DNA of 64,000 nt from assembly GCA_021234155.1 (NCBI GenBank), contig JAJEKV010000144.1:1116001-1180000 (forward strand), given 5' to 3'. Under the pieces are notes generated by a model. The model saw only the letters and a program-made list of their open reading frames with translations, was not told the DNA's origin and made no database searches. Made by a program: the position numbers and the translations under genes. Source of the DNA: Isoetes taiwanensis. Lineage: Eukaryota > Streptophyta > Lycopodiopsida > Isoetales > Isoetaceae. Positions 32,031-44,015 of this stretch are shown piece by piece (the first letter of the stretch is position 1; each line of letters opens with the position of its first letter).

Positions 32031-35000
32031 GTTGTCGAAGCGAGATACCCGATTCCATACTTTTACACCGAGTCTAAGCACAATTTACTCTACCCTTAAC
32101 CTTATTTTTACGCCTTCATGTAGCCTACCCTCTACCTTACATTTACATCCAAACTACAAATGTTGCAAGCTTCACAAGTTTTGTTGATTTCCAATGCTAA
32201 AGCCATTGTAGACTCCCTCTTACCTCTTCACCCAACAATAAAAGGCTATAAGGTTACTAGGGTTTTCAAAATCATGCAAATTTTTAGGATGTAGAGATCA
32301 TGTTTATCAGCTGCCTTGTTGGGGCTTTCAATTTTAAGGTTGTAGAAATGTCTTGTTGGGGTTCAAAATAGTGCAAAATTTAAGGCTGTAAGAATGATGT
32401 TTATCGGCTGCCTTGTGAATGCAGAGGGAGAAGGAAGATGTAAAAGAGCTAGTTGATGCCCTGGTTGAAGTAGGTTGAACAAGCAAGTCTGGCAACTGCA
32501 GTGCACGCTAATGCAAAAGCACCCCTTTCTTTTTGTACATCAAATTATTTTCATGGAGAGACGCTACATGCTCCAACTCAGCCTTTCAACAAGGGGAATG
32601 TGAAATGCCATCATAATCATGATTCATACTTTTTTTTCTGGGCAAACAAGAAAAGCACACATTGTACCAGCAAAATCTCCTATAATTTAGTATATGTATA
32701 CATGATGTTTTTAAAAATCAGATAAAAAAACATTAAAAAACAGGGATAAACAGCATTAAAAAACAGGGATAAAAAGCAGCATTAAACAAGGTGTTGCGCA
32801 CGGAGGGTTGCCCTTCATGGCCGTAGAGTGAAGTGACTTAAGTTGTAGTTGTAGACAATAGAGTGTTTGAATCGAAATTGCTATTTTAAGACATTGACAT
32901 TTTGTGAACGTGTTGGTACGCATTTGCATTACTAAGTTCTGCTTAGGTGTTGAGGTGTTGTTGGAGTAGGATGTAGTTGGACATATGGACTTTGGGATTT
33001 GAGCGCAAGGTATTGGTGTTTGGTGCTTGGTATGGAAGTAGGATGGCAGAAGCATAAAGAGAAGTGTAATAAAGGAGAGAATGGATGTACATGTTTTGTG
33101 AAGTGGTTTAAATCGTAGTTGAAAGTTATGTTTTGACATTTTATTGAAATTGGTACTTTTAGACAATAGAGTACTTGAAACCATGAGTTTATTAATAGGA
33201 TGATATACATTGGAGTACTTGATAGTTGATAACATACGAAACAATTTATGAAGAATCAAAATAGAGGAACAAGAGAAGAATTTTTTTTGTCAGATCCTTC
33301 TCCGTGAGTTGTAATACAAGTACTCTTTTTGTGGTACGACTTTTGATGTACGTGAGACAAAGTATACTCAATGCCTCATTAATGCCTAAGTAGGACTACA
33401 ACTTGTTGTAATATACATTTTCCAATACAATGTTTTTGTTGTTTGGTGGGACTTAAGTTGTTGTGGTAGGTGTTTATTCCAAGAGACAAGTAACAATGGG
33501 CAAGAGCACAAATTGAATGGCAGGAGCAATGTTTGTTTGTGCCATAATTTGCAGATCCTACAATAATATACTGTAAAAATGTAGAGACAGTATGCCTAGA
33601 CAAGGTATTGACGTATGACTGCTATATGCGTATCTTCTTAGCATGCGGTTATTGAAGTTGTTTCTCCTGGTAAGTAGATAATGCATTCCTGAAACAAATG
33701 CTTTATAGCTCAATCAAAGTTATCCATACAACATGGCAAATCACTATTTTATCTTTTTAACCCGTGGTCTGTTGAAGATGGAAGTTGGAAAGCAAATTCA
33801 TCTCCATCTTCAAATGCAAGATTGGCTCCTTGTCCAAGGGAAGGAGATACAACATGCACAACATCTAAGACGCAAGAATGTTGACTGCTTGCTTGTTAAG
33901 AAAAGGAACACATTCTGCATCACTACAAAACTTTTATACCCTTGAAGAAGCACAGGCACATCAAGTATTCTCCTTTTAAAGATCAACTCTGGTTCCGTAG
34001 CCTAGTAGACAATTGAATTAGATTTCATTAGGTAATTGAACCAAATAAATTAGTTGGGAATAAGAACCCTGAATTATTTGATTTGCAAGTTCCTAGTTCT
34101 TGAAGGCATTTAGCAATCTCTGCTTGGCCTCTTGAGATTCCTTAGCAGCAGTTCCACCATGTCCATCTCTGATGCTGAGTCATCAGTATTTCATGAACTC
34201 CATTAACCAAGAACATGGTAGATGAGGAAACGACACCCAAGAAGGAGAACTAAAACGCTTATAGACACAGAGACTGTCAGAAACCGAACGTAGAACAGAG
34301 GTTTGCAGGTTCGCAAGTTTTTATCCCAAAACTCCTCTCCAATCGATCACCCCAACAACTCATGCAATTTGAGACTTTCCACACATATTCGGGCGAGCTC
34401 GATGTGGAAATAAACTACTAGTACAACATCTTTTTTCTTTTCTACGATCTCTAGCCCTCCACTTGGGATATTCTCTTCCTATTCCTTTCTACACCCTAAT
34501 CTATGCCATTCGTCACACATATTACAAGCATATTCCAAATTCACCTAGGGTTTGCCCTTTGGGCAACCCAAAAACCAACACTGATATTAGGTTCTTGAAT
34601 TGAATAGTTTTGTCTCAGGCCATTGACGACGTTTAAGACATCGAGCAGAATGCTTGTTTATGATGTCAGAGTAATCGGGCATTCCGCTATACCTAATTTC
34701 TGAGCAAGGTGTAGAGTGGAGCCTGGAAATGAGACTCATTATGGGTTTTCTTGCCAAAGCTTACATAACTGTGCTAGAGGCTAACCTTTATCCAGTCTGG
34801 GACTAATCACAGCTCAAGAACAATGGTTTCCGACCCTTTTTGCTTGGTCTAGCTCGATCTTTTTATCGAATTTCTTACTTTCTTCGCCAGCTGAGGGTTT
34901 TAATCTAGATGATTTTTGAATTAGATTGATCCACATAGGGAGCCATAAGCACGTCACGGTAAATTTTAGGGGCCAGCAGAGTACGAGCCTTTCAACAAAG

Positions 35001-36530
35001 CTGGCTATAGCCATTCACTATAACCTCCGGTTTGCATAATTCGAGATCGACTTAATCCAAAAAAAGGCGTAAGGAATACAAAAACCACGTGGAAAAAAGG
35101 TATGCTAAAATATACTATGCAACAATTTGCATCTTTTACAACGGGATAAATGCTAGCAGTTTATCTACAACAACCAGGAACTAGGTAAGCTCACCACAAT
35201 CAAGCTGCTAAGGATCGTGCCTTGTTCTAATAACCGGATCTTGAACCCGATAACAAAGTAATAAGAAAGATGCCCTCTTAAATTGATAACGGATGAGGAG
35301 TGAGCATACAAGAACAAAAAGCCTAAGAAGCTCGCAGAACTTAGTTTTCAGTGCATTTGTATTTCTTTGCCATAATTACTGAGTTATTAGAACTTTAAGT
35401 ATATGAACCAAACTACCTACTATAGAACTAACTGAATCAAACTGCACATATGATCACCACAATTGATCAAAAACCAAATTAGCACATATCTATCTATATT
35501 TAATGAAACAAAGATTCATTGAATTGTTTGCTCAAGCATGATATAGATTCTAAGGACCTGTTCTGCCATGTCTTTCTCTGCGCCTTGTGTTAAAAGGGGC
35601 AAGGCAATGATATGAAAGCCGAGGAGGCCGGAAGGCTTAAAAATCTTTTAAAAATCCTTAGACTTGTGATTTTGTTTATTCAAATATATGATATTCTTGA
35701 ACTTATTTATCCTTGTATATGAAATTCTTATATTTCAACATCGTACTTGAACTTAATAGTTTCTAGTAGCCATAAATTTCGATCCATATTCATTCACTTC
35801 GTAAAAAGCCATGTCTGCAAGACAAAACCAGAGAATACATTAAAATTTACTAAATTTAAGATCTGAACTTTCAATCTAACACTAAGTTGAAGGTAACAAA
35901 GATGGAAATGCAGTTATCGCTCAAAACCGACATCTGAAAAACAATGGCCAACTTACCTGCAATACATCTCCAACTTGAGTGTCAAACAGAGGGGCCTTGT
36001 CGATAATGAAGAAACAATCTTTCTCCAACTTGAGTCCACAAAGATCTCTTTGTTGCTCTGTGTGGATGCGTTTATAGAGTAAGCTCATGGCAGTCCATGC
36101 TTCTAGAGCGGCTTAAAGAGGATGCTAAGGGCTCAGATTGAAGCCTAGGGCATGCTGCATCCATCAAAACCTATGATAATCCCATCGCCGTTAGAAAATT
36201 TGTGCAAAAGCTCCATGAAGCACGGCCAAATCCTAAGATTTTACAACTTCCAAAACAAAATGTGTCTATTGTGGGTTTAAGACTCAAGCATGTACTATGT
36301 ATGCTGCTTAAATACATGGCACAAATATTTATTCTAAAGGATATCACTCTGCACACGGACAGACACAATAATATTCCAAGCAGTCTCTTTTTGCAGCTGG
36401 GAAGCATAGCCAATACCAACTGCGTATTTAATCACATATGTACATTGTTAACCACTTCACCTGAAGTTACAGCATAACCTGCATTTTTTCTCTCCAATCC
36501 ACAAAATGTACTAAATAAAATATATTAAAG
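32031..36530. other. Long stretch without a recognised gene; two repeat ends
   Basis: The only recognisable signals are two. At about 32745-32815, agggataaacagcattaaa words and the inverted copy of ggcaaccctccgtgcgca occur. At 34549-34577 the hairpin tagggtttgccctttgggc/aacccaaaaa occurs in inverted orientation relative to 18663 and 25706. A ~60-bp block at about 35655-35720 recurs in LTR B (about 50808-50870). Frames at 32756-33259, 33733-33945 and 36171-36477 have no family features. Confidence 0.45.
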
Positions 36531-36536
36531 ACTTAC

Positions 36537-36760
36537 ATTTTGACAGCTCCAGTTGGGGTTTCCTTCGTATTAAGATAATAACCAAACAAGCTCCTCCAGA
36601 TTGCATATTTAGCCATGGCAGGAACCATCAAGATAACAATGAAGCCAGCCACGCTCATCAAAAGGTTAGCCAAGGTTAATTGTCGAAGACCATGATCCAC
36701 GCACAAGATGTTGAAGGGTCGACCTCTTAGTTTTCGATTCCATTGGGTCATTGTATGCAC
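36537..36760 (-). CDS. Possible exon of a membrane protein
   Basis: A minus-strand frame contains one strong hydrophobic helix (LANLLMSVAGFIVILMV, then PAMAKYAIW). It ends at a consensus donor AAAAT|GTAAGT at 36537/36536. The continuation and the start are not identified, and no family is recognised. It could be a decayed exon. Confidence 0.25.
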
Positions 36761-38320
36761 TTTTATGTAATTTTGATTGGCATTACCTTTAGTGAGCCAT
36801 CACGTAATCTATGTACTCTTTTCTTATATATATATTCAGGGTATTTCTTTGTATCTTCTTGTACTATTGGAAAGCATTGAATTGTCTTTTCTCTTCAATG
36901 TCCAATTCTCTTCCTTAAAGTGGGAGTGTAGAAGAATTGTTCCATGTATATATATTTACTCCTGTCGTCTTGCAGAAGAGACACTCGAGGAGTACGAAGA
37001 GAGGATCACCGACCAGATAAGAAGGGATGATCAAGGGCCTCCCGAACAAGATTACGGCCAAAGATATGGGGAGTACCCAGAACGAGAATATGACTATGAC
37101 ATGGATGAACCCGAGGAGCCGGAAGAGCCTTATAATCCAGACAAGGGTATGGAGGTAGTTAACCAGGGAATAAATTACTAATCGCATATTTCTTATTAGC
37201 CAGAATGACTTTAGCTAAACTTGCACGATATTAATCCCAAAACTTTCTTTGGTTTAGCTAAACTGTACACATTTTTCCTCTCATACTTTCTAGCGTTTAG
37301 CTAAACTAACCCAAACATCATCCCAAGAATTTCTATGGTGTGACCAACTGAAAATATTAAGCCAAATTACTATAATACTAGTTATGGTGCCCGGCGTTGC
37401 CGGGCTTTAGCAAATGTGCATTGTAGAATGGTTTTGCATTAGTAGGCTTTAGAATAGTGCCATAAGGATGTCATGAGTGAATTGGCATTTGTAAACTTTA
37501 AGCTCCACAACAACAGGTGTGCACGGATTTGGGAGTCGATGGAATTCCAATTTTGAATCTCGCAAGGATCTACTCCTTTTTCAAGTAGTTTTGGGCCATT
37601 GACAATTCAATTAGAAGTTGAAGTTTGAACATAAGGCGTGTTTTTATTGAAAGGGACGATAATGTACTTATGTTGTTTGTGTAGAGTTTTCATATTATGG
37701 GAAGTTATTGGTGGATTAGTTATCTATTGTTTAAGTTTGGTTTTTCTTTGTCGTTTTATGAGAGACCACATAACCCAATCGAATTTTATAGGTGGGCAAT
37801 TGCACTATTGAATATTAAATAAACTTATAATTTTATCAGTGCTTGTATTGCCTATTTTGGGTTTGCATATGGAAAAATCATATTCGAGCTATATTGCATT
37901 TGAAGATATGGATCCAGTTCTGAATATGCACATGATCTTCAGAAGAGAGGATTTTCTGATATAAAAGCAATAGTAAGTGTTTCCAATAATTGCATCACCA
38001 ATTCAAGTTCTCAAGTGATGAATAGAAAGTCTTTAACACTATGCTTGTAAAACATATGAACATTTGTCAAATTTCATTTCGAATAAAGAGCTGGCTGTAT
38101 TTTCTGAATAGTGCCCCACATCTCAGAGACAAACAGTTGTGAGCCCATAAGCCATCAATTGCCTGCTTTCCGCTTATTTTCAGGCTAAAAGGGAAACCCT
38201 TTTTGCATGGCCCTGCGGAACTATCATGCCAAATAAACACCAATAACCACATACAACCAGAAAAATAGTTGCATGTTGTCAATAGTCCAAAGTATGTCAG
38301 AGGGTCAAGATGTTAATCAG

Positions 38321-38372
38321 TGCATTTCTTGAAGGTAAAAGTTATATGCATTTCTTGAAGGTAAAAGTTATA
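38321..38372. repeat. 26-bp tandem repeat
   Basis: Two identical adjacent units (tgcatttcttgaaggtaaaa...) at 38321-38346 and 38347-38372. Confidence 0.9.
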
Positions 38373-39047
38373 TGCCAGAGAAAAAGTTCAGGACAACAGA
38401 ATAGACATTCAGAATGAAAAAGATTATCTGCGCATCTGCACAATTGATAAGCATTAAAACTATGCTTGGATGAAATATGGAACATTCACCATGGAAGCTC
38501 AAAAGATTGTGAAGAGCCGGTGTAAAATTTGGAGGAGAAATGCCTTGCTGATGGGAACACCAAATCATTAAAAGTAGCTATCAAGTTGGAACAAATTTGG
38601 TATGCATACACATGGAAATGGGAAAACAGATGGATTGAAGATATGGTTAGGATTCAACTTATGGTTATACTTGAAAGGCATGGCTATAGATGACAATCAT
38701 GATTTTAACTTGTGCAAGCAATCAAAGGTGTGTGTAATAGTTGTATTGTGCCTTTAAGAAAGGAATAGCATGTTTCGCATTCCCTACTCGTGCGTAGGTT
38801 GTTATCTGCCTTTAGGAAAGGAAGCCACTTTCCTGTCAATAGATGGAAATTCTAGTTGTAATGCCTTTAAGAAAGGAATATATGTGGTAGCACTTTTTGC
38901 ACTTCCCTTTAACAATAAATGGGACTTCTGCAAGATGCAAAAACCACGTAGCATAATTCCATGGGGCATACAGGCTTCACATAGATACCTCAATAGCACT
39001 TTTTGCACTTCCCTTTAACAGTAGATGGGAATTCTAGAAGATGCAAG

Positions 39048-39354
39048 CCCTTCGGGGCATGGTCTAGTGGCAGGACCTTAAACTGCCACACCCGAGGTCA
39101 CGGGTTCAAACCTGGCCAATATCGGTCTAGTAATGGGGACCTTAAAATCCATTGCCCCGAGGTCACGGGTTCAAGTATGACCAACCGGTCCTGTGGTAGA
39201 GACCTTATACCTGCCATATGTACTCGATAATCACATGCAAAGCAGCTCCTAGCATAAGGTATCGTGGCTAGGTAGTGGGTTGGCTTACATGTGATATGTA
39301 GAATGTGATGTATGTGATGGTAAATAGACTGACGTCCTTCAATAAAAAAAAAAA
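39048..39354 (+). mobile_element. tRNA-derived SINE with repeated tRNA-like heads
   Basis: It is present only in copy 1 of the duplication. It has an A box (tggtctagtgg, 39060-39070), a B box (gggttcaaacc, 39102-39112), a second partial head (cggtctagtaat ... gaggtcacgggttcaa, to about 39175) and a third start (ccggtcctgtggtagagacc). The tail is aataaaaaaaaaaa at 39340-39354. Compared with copy 2, five target bases (gacca) are missing at the 3' side, so no clean TSD is seen. Confidence 0.75.
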
Positions 39355-39996
39355 CGTAAAATATTTATTCACACAGTGTACCTGCAGAAAAAATATTAAA
39401 CCTTGGTGGAATGATGAGGGAAAACTCAAACCGTTGTGTGAAGCTGGGATGATGACAACTATAATTTTGTTTCAAGAACTTGAAGAGACAAATAATGAAC
39501 TTCTTGTACCAGCCATACCTGATGTATCAGCCATAACATGGAGCAGCATTGGCCTGAAAGAAATCAAAATATTTTGCTTGCCCAAGGCCGTATCAATGCA
39601 CATAATATTACATTCCATATGGACATTCATCAAGCCAGTAGTATCATGATACTATCTGCAAAAGACATAGCCTCAATAGCTCTTGATTCCAAATAAAGCA
39701 TATAAGTGAAATAAACAGCTGCCAAATCATCGCCAAAATTGCAAGACAGACTATGCTACCTCTTATTGGACCCTAACTATAACATCTGTGCGCACAATAC
39801 AAAGCAGGCTTGTGATGGATGGATTTACCAAACATACCTATTTATTTAAAATATGAAATGATGATCATAGGAAGCCCAAAAGAGACTGAAAGCCAATACG
39901 CTTACCATTGAATTTACCATCTCATATTTGCACATATGCATATGTATTGGATAAAAGTACATAGTTTGCTGCACTATCAGGATCTAGTTCAAGAAC

Positions 39997-40398
39997 CTAG
40001 TCTGCAGCGTGCTTTCCCCATTCAATATTAGAATGTGTTCTGCATGAACTGAGCAAAATAGCCCATGACATAGAATCATGTGACAATGGCATGTTGTTAA
40101 TCAAACACATGGCAACATATAATTCTCCAGCTCTGCCGAGGTGGTCAAGTATGGCCTTGTAATGATCCAAGGTTAGCATAATGCAGTAGACTTGAATCAT
40201 GGATACAAAGTGTTGACAACCTCCATGTTGTGCATACATTGAGATAACAGAATCCCATGATATCACATCCCTAGCCAAAATTCTGTCAAACACAGCCAAC
40301 ACTGCATCCAAATCTCCACATTTTCCATACAAACTCATGAGGGCAGTACTGCAAATGAGGTGAGGTTTGAGTATAACATTTAGCATGAAGGCGTACAT
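39997..40398 (-). pseudogene. PPR protein fragment, copy 1
   Basis: The frame encodes PLS-type PPR units: ALMSLYGKCGDLDAVLAVFDRI, ARDVISWDSVISMYAQHG, a shortened region, HYKAILDHLGRAGEL and SWAILLSSCRTHSNIEWG. The last is the conserved end before an E domain. The middle unit is deleted (AQHGGCQHFVSM fused) and no start or C-terminal editing domain follows. Intact PPR proteins bind organellar RNA; this is a captured fragment. Confidence 0.75.
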
Positions 40399-41725
40399 CT
40401 GTTTGCCCTCATAGCTGTTTGTTCAGCACATGCATCAAGAATAGAAAGATGCAGATAACAACAAAGATGGGAAAGCAAAAGTCCAATACCTGAGAAAGAA
40501 TAGACGACGAAGGTTTGGCCACATCGATCTATGTTTTCTTCTCAAAAATATCGGTGGAGCTGGCAAGGACATGAAACTGCTACATCCAATGCCCTGCAAA
40601 ACTCAGAGTATCAGTAAAGCATTAGCATTTTCCACCTGAAATATGGTTGAACTCTGGAAAATCACATATATTATGAGCTATAGATCTCTTCTCAAATCCT
40701 ATATTGGAATCTTGCAGCCAAATTCTTTCAAAGTAGATTTTTCGCATAACCCTGATCTAAATGGCAAAGTTATTAAAGAGAAACAAAGGAAGAAACTTAC
40801 GTCTGAAGTCCATAATAGATGTCCAGCTATGTCTGCACCTGAGATAAATGCACAAAGTTGTAAGAAATGCAACAGATCAAAATCAGAAGCAGCAAAGCGA
40901 AGAGTCTCATTTCCAAGAACAGTACAAAAGATATTATTGCCAAGATTGAATGGGACTTCTGCAAGATGCAAAAATCACGTAGCATAATTCCATGGGGCAT
41001 ACAGGCTTCACATAGATACCTCAATAGCACTTTTTGCACTTCCCTTTAACAGTAGATGGGAATTCTAGAAGATGCAAGGACCACGTAAAATATTTCTTCA
41101 CACAGTGTACCTGCAGAAAAAATATTAAACCTTGGTGGAATGATGAGGGAAAACTCAAACCGTTGTGTGAAGCTGGGATGATGACAACTATAATTTCGTT
41201 TCAAGAACTTGAAGAGACAAATAATGAACTTTTTGTACCAGCCATACCTGATGTATCAGCCATAACATGGAGCAGCATTGGCCTGAAAGAAATCAAAATA
41301 TTTTGCTTGCCCAAGGCCGTATCAATGCACATAATATTACATTCCATATGGACATTCATCAAGCCAGTAGTATCATGATACTATCTGCAACAGACATAGC
41401 CTCAATAGCTCTTGATTCCAAATAAAGCATATAAGTGAAATAAACAGCTGCCAAATCATCGCCAAAATTGCAAGACAGACTATGCTACCTCTTATTGGAC
41501 CCTAACTATAACATCTGGGCGCACAATACAAAGCAGCCTTGTGATGGATGGATTTACCAAACATACCTATTTATTTAAAATATGAAATGATGATCATAGG
41601 AAGACCAAAAGAGACTGAAAGCCAATACCCTTACCATTGAATTTACCATCTCATATTTGCACATATGCATATGTATTGGATAAAAGTACATAGTTTGATG
41701 CATTATCAGGATCTAGTTCAAGAAC

Positions 41726-42091
41726 CTAGTCTGCAGCGTGCTTTCCCCATTCAATATTAGAATGTCTTCTGCATGAACTGAGCAAAATAGCCCATGACAT
41801 AGAATCAAGTGACAATGGCATGTTGTTAATCAAACACATGGCAACATCTAATTCTCCAGCTCTGCCGAGGTGGTCAAGTATGGCCTTGTAATGATCCAAG
41901 GTTAGCATAATGCAATAGACTTGAGTCATGGATACAAAGTGTTGACAACCTCCATGTTGTGCATACATTGAGATAACAGAATCCCATGATATCACATCCC
42001 TAGCCAAAATTCTGTCAAACACAGCCAACGCTGCATCCAAATCTCCACATTTTCCATACAAACTCATGAAGGTGAGGTTTGAGTATAACAT
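41726..42091 (-). pseudogene. PPR protein fragment, copy 2
   Basis: Tandem duplicate of the fragment at 39997-40398, with the same internal deletion and a further short deletion at the N-terminal side (near 42068). It retains ALAVFDRILARDVISWDSV and HLGRAGELDVAMCLINNMP. The shared internal deletion shows that the fragment was already broken before duplication. Confidence 0.75.
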
Positions 42092-43791
42092 TTAGCATGA
42101 AGGTGTACATCTGTTTGCCCTCATAGCTGTTTGTTCAGCACATGCATCAAGGATAGAAAGATGCAGATAACAACAAAGATGGGAAAGCAGAAGTCCAATA
42201 CCTGAGAAAGAATAGACAACGAAGGTTTGGCCACATCGATCTATGTTTTCTTCTCAAAAATATCGGTGGAGCTGCCAAGGACATGAAACTGCTACATCCA
42301 ATGCCCTGCAAAACTCAGAGTATCAGTAAAGCATTAGCATTTTCCACCTGAAATATGGTTGAACTCTGGAAAAGCACATATATTATGAGCTATAGACCTC
42401 TTCTCAAATCCTATATTGGAATCTTGCAGCCAAATTCTTTCAAAGTAGATTTTTCGCATATCCCTGATCTAAATGGCAAAGTTATTAAAGAGAAACAAAG
42501 GAAGAAACTTACGTCTGAAGTCCATAATCGATGTCCAGCTATGTCTGCACCTGAGATAAATGCGCAAAGTTGTAAGAAACGCAACAGATCAAAATCAGAA
42601 GCAGCAAAGCGAAGGAGTCTCATTTCCAAGAACACTACAAAAGATATTATTGCCAAGATTGAATGCAAGAAGACCTTTGGGTCCTTTGCAGTTGCTAAGC
42701 ACAGCCTCTACATACATCTAGTGAATACTTGCATCTATTAACCAAGAGGGTTTTGGTGCATTTCAAGCCATAGCAGACTTAGAAATTCTGACATTTACCA
42801 ACTATATGCCTCTAAATGCTTGATATGTTTGCTCCCAGCATAGACATGCATGATTATTACGGCCGATGCGAATTCGTATCTTCTCATCTACCCATTTCAA
42901 GAAGAAACCTAAATTACCAACAAATCTAACGGCATGCCGCCTTGACAGCTGTTGAAAGGGATGCTAAAAGTTCGGCATGGATACGGCAAACCCAAAATTG
43001 AGGATTTGCCACAAACCCGATTTTTAGGATACCGTTAATTTTTCCGGCCGCCAAAACCTTCAAAAATCAAGTTAAAAGAAAAATCTAAAAAGTTTTTGGG
43101 GTGTCGGAAAAACCAAATTTAAACAATAGATTTTTCAATATATTTCATCATTTTCTTTGTGAAAACATTCTAAAATAATGCTAACTAGCAAAGTCTAGAA
43201 CTCAAATTAATTCATAATGCTAGAAACTAAACTACTAATCTTATATTTCATATAAACTAGAACGATGTTAGCTAAACTAGCCCGAAATTCATTCTAAAAG
43301 TTTCTATGGCTTAGCTAAACAATACAAAATTTCACTCTCTTACTTTCTAGCGTTTGGCTAAAGAGCTCCAGGGTTGGTGCAGTCCCGAAAAAAGTTAAGC
43401 TAAAATTATTTTTTTTTTTCCAATTTTTTCCATTTACTTTAGCCAAATTTTTTTGAAAATGTGCTAAAAAATCGCCAAATAGCTAAGTTTAGCCCTTAAA
43501 TTATTCCATGTAGTTAACATCCTCAGAGAACGGGCCTTTGACGACCTGAAACAGACCCTTCGCCGCACATGGAACTATTGGAGTATGTCCAGGCACGAAG
43601 CTTTTGAGGATGCCAACGACCACCTCTGGCAAATCTTCTATGCATTAAGGAGGCTTTTCAATCTCCTTATTATTAGCCCCACATGGGACTACCAGCCTGT
43701 CATCGTCCAGGCCTGGGCACGTTACAAGCTCGTCAGAGCTGTACGTGAAAGCGTTCGCTATTCCATCATGTACCCCTTCGCGAACCCCTAG

Positions 43792-44015
43792 GTCCGGACG
43801 CCCTCAGTTTTGTCTTGTTATGTTTCAGTGTGACTAAGAAAGTGGCCCATGTATAAAATCCACTTGTGTATTATATGACTTTAAGTTGATAACTATCGTC
43901 AGTGTGAAGTTCTTCTATGTAACAGTTGTTTTGACTTATAATCAAAATCTTTTCTCTTGTCTTCTCTTATTCACTCTTACTTCAATACTACCCCAAAATG
44001 ATCTGATTGTGAGAC
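43792..44015. other. Spacer before the chromovirus gag
   Basis: A/T-rich, no LTR, primer site or domain visible. A possible acceptor caatatag lies at about 44055, just inside the following frame. Confidence 0.4.

Larger units (their letters stand above)
38918..42660. repeat. Tandem duplication of ~1.7 kb inside the hAT-like element
   Basis: Copy 1 (about 38918-40950) and copy 2 (about 40951-42660) start with tgggacttctgcaagatgcaaaa and end with attgccaagattgaatg. Copy 1 is longer because it holds a ~307-bp SINE (39048-39354). The copies otherwise differ by only a few per cent, with a ~17-bp deletion in copy 2 near 42068. An internal 105-bp repeat (tagcactttttgcacttccc) opens copy 1 at 38889 and 38994. 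Confidence 0.9.
37164..43510. mobile_element. 6.35-kb hAT-like non-autonomous element carrying PPR fragments
   Basis: The left end CAGGGAATAAATT and the reverse complement of the right end, CATGGAATAATTT, match at 11 of 13 positions. Perfect 8-bp direct repeats TAGTTAAC flank it (37156-37163, 43511-43518). A CA(G)GGG-type end with an 8-bp duplication is hAT-like. The palindromic word GTTTAGCTAAAC and variants cluster within about 300 bp of both ends (37213, 37253, 37295; 43266, 43311, 43351, 43393, 43480), as subterminal transposase sites do. No transposase gene is seen inside. The cargo is a tandem duplication with two PPR gene fragments and a SINE. Confidence 0.75.
36976..43791 (+). pseudogene. 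Acidic-then-basic ORF split by a hAT-like insertion
   Basis: The left part starts at an acceptor (cttgcag|, 36971-36975) and encodes an acidic Tyr/Glu/Pro-rich region (EEYEERITDQIRRD, YPEREYDYDMDEPEEPEEP) up to 37163. The right part resumes at 43519 in the same phase once the insert and one target copy are ignored, encoding ERAFDDLKQTLRRTWNYW, QIFYALRRLFNLLI and YKLVRAVRESVRYSI, and ends in a stop at 43789-43791. The product is not recognised. It lies about 220 bp upstream of the chromovirus gag and on the same strand, so it may be an extra 5' ORF of that element or a host exon. Confidence 0.5.

Noticed and set aside
32756-33259. 167-aa minus-strand frame
   Set aside because: Low-complexity composition and no domain; an A/T-rich repeat region.
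39048-39180. A functional tRNA gene
   Set aside because: A and B boxes are present, but cloverleaf pairing is not evident and a poly(A)-tailed body follows, so SINE is the better call.
37155-43518. 9-bp TSD (GTAGTTAAC), implying a Mutator-like element
   Set aside because: With an 8-bp duplication the ends align without a gap as CAGGG/CATGG types, fitting hAT better; the extra shared G is probably chance.
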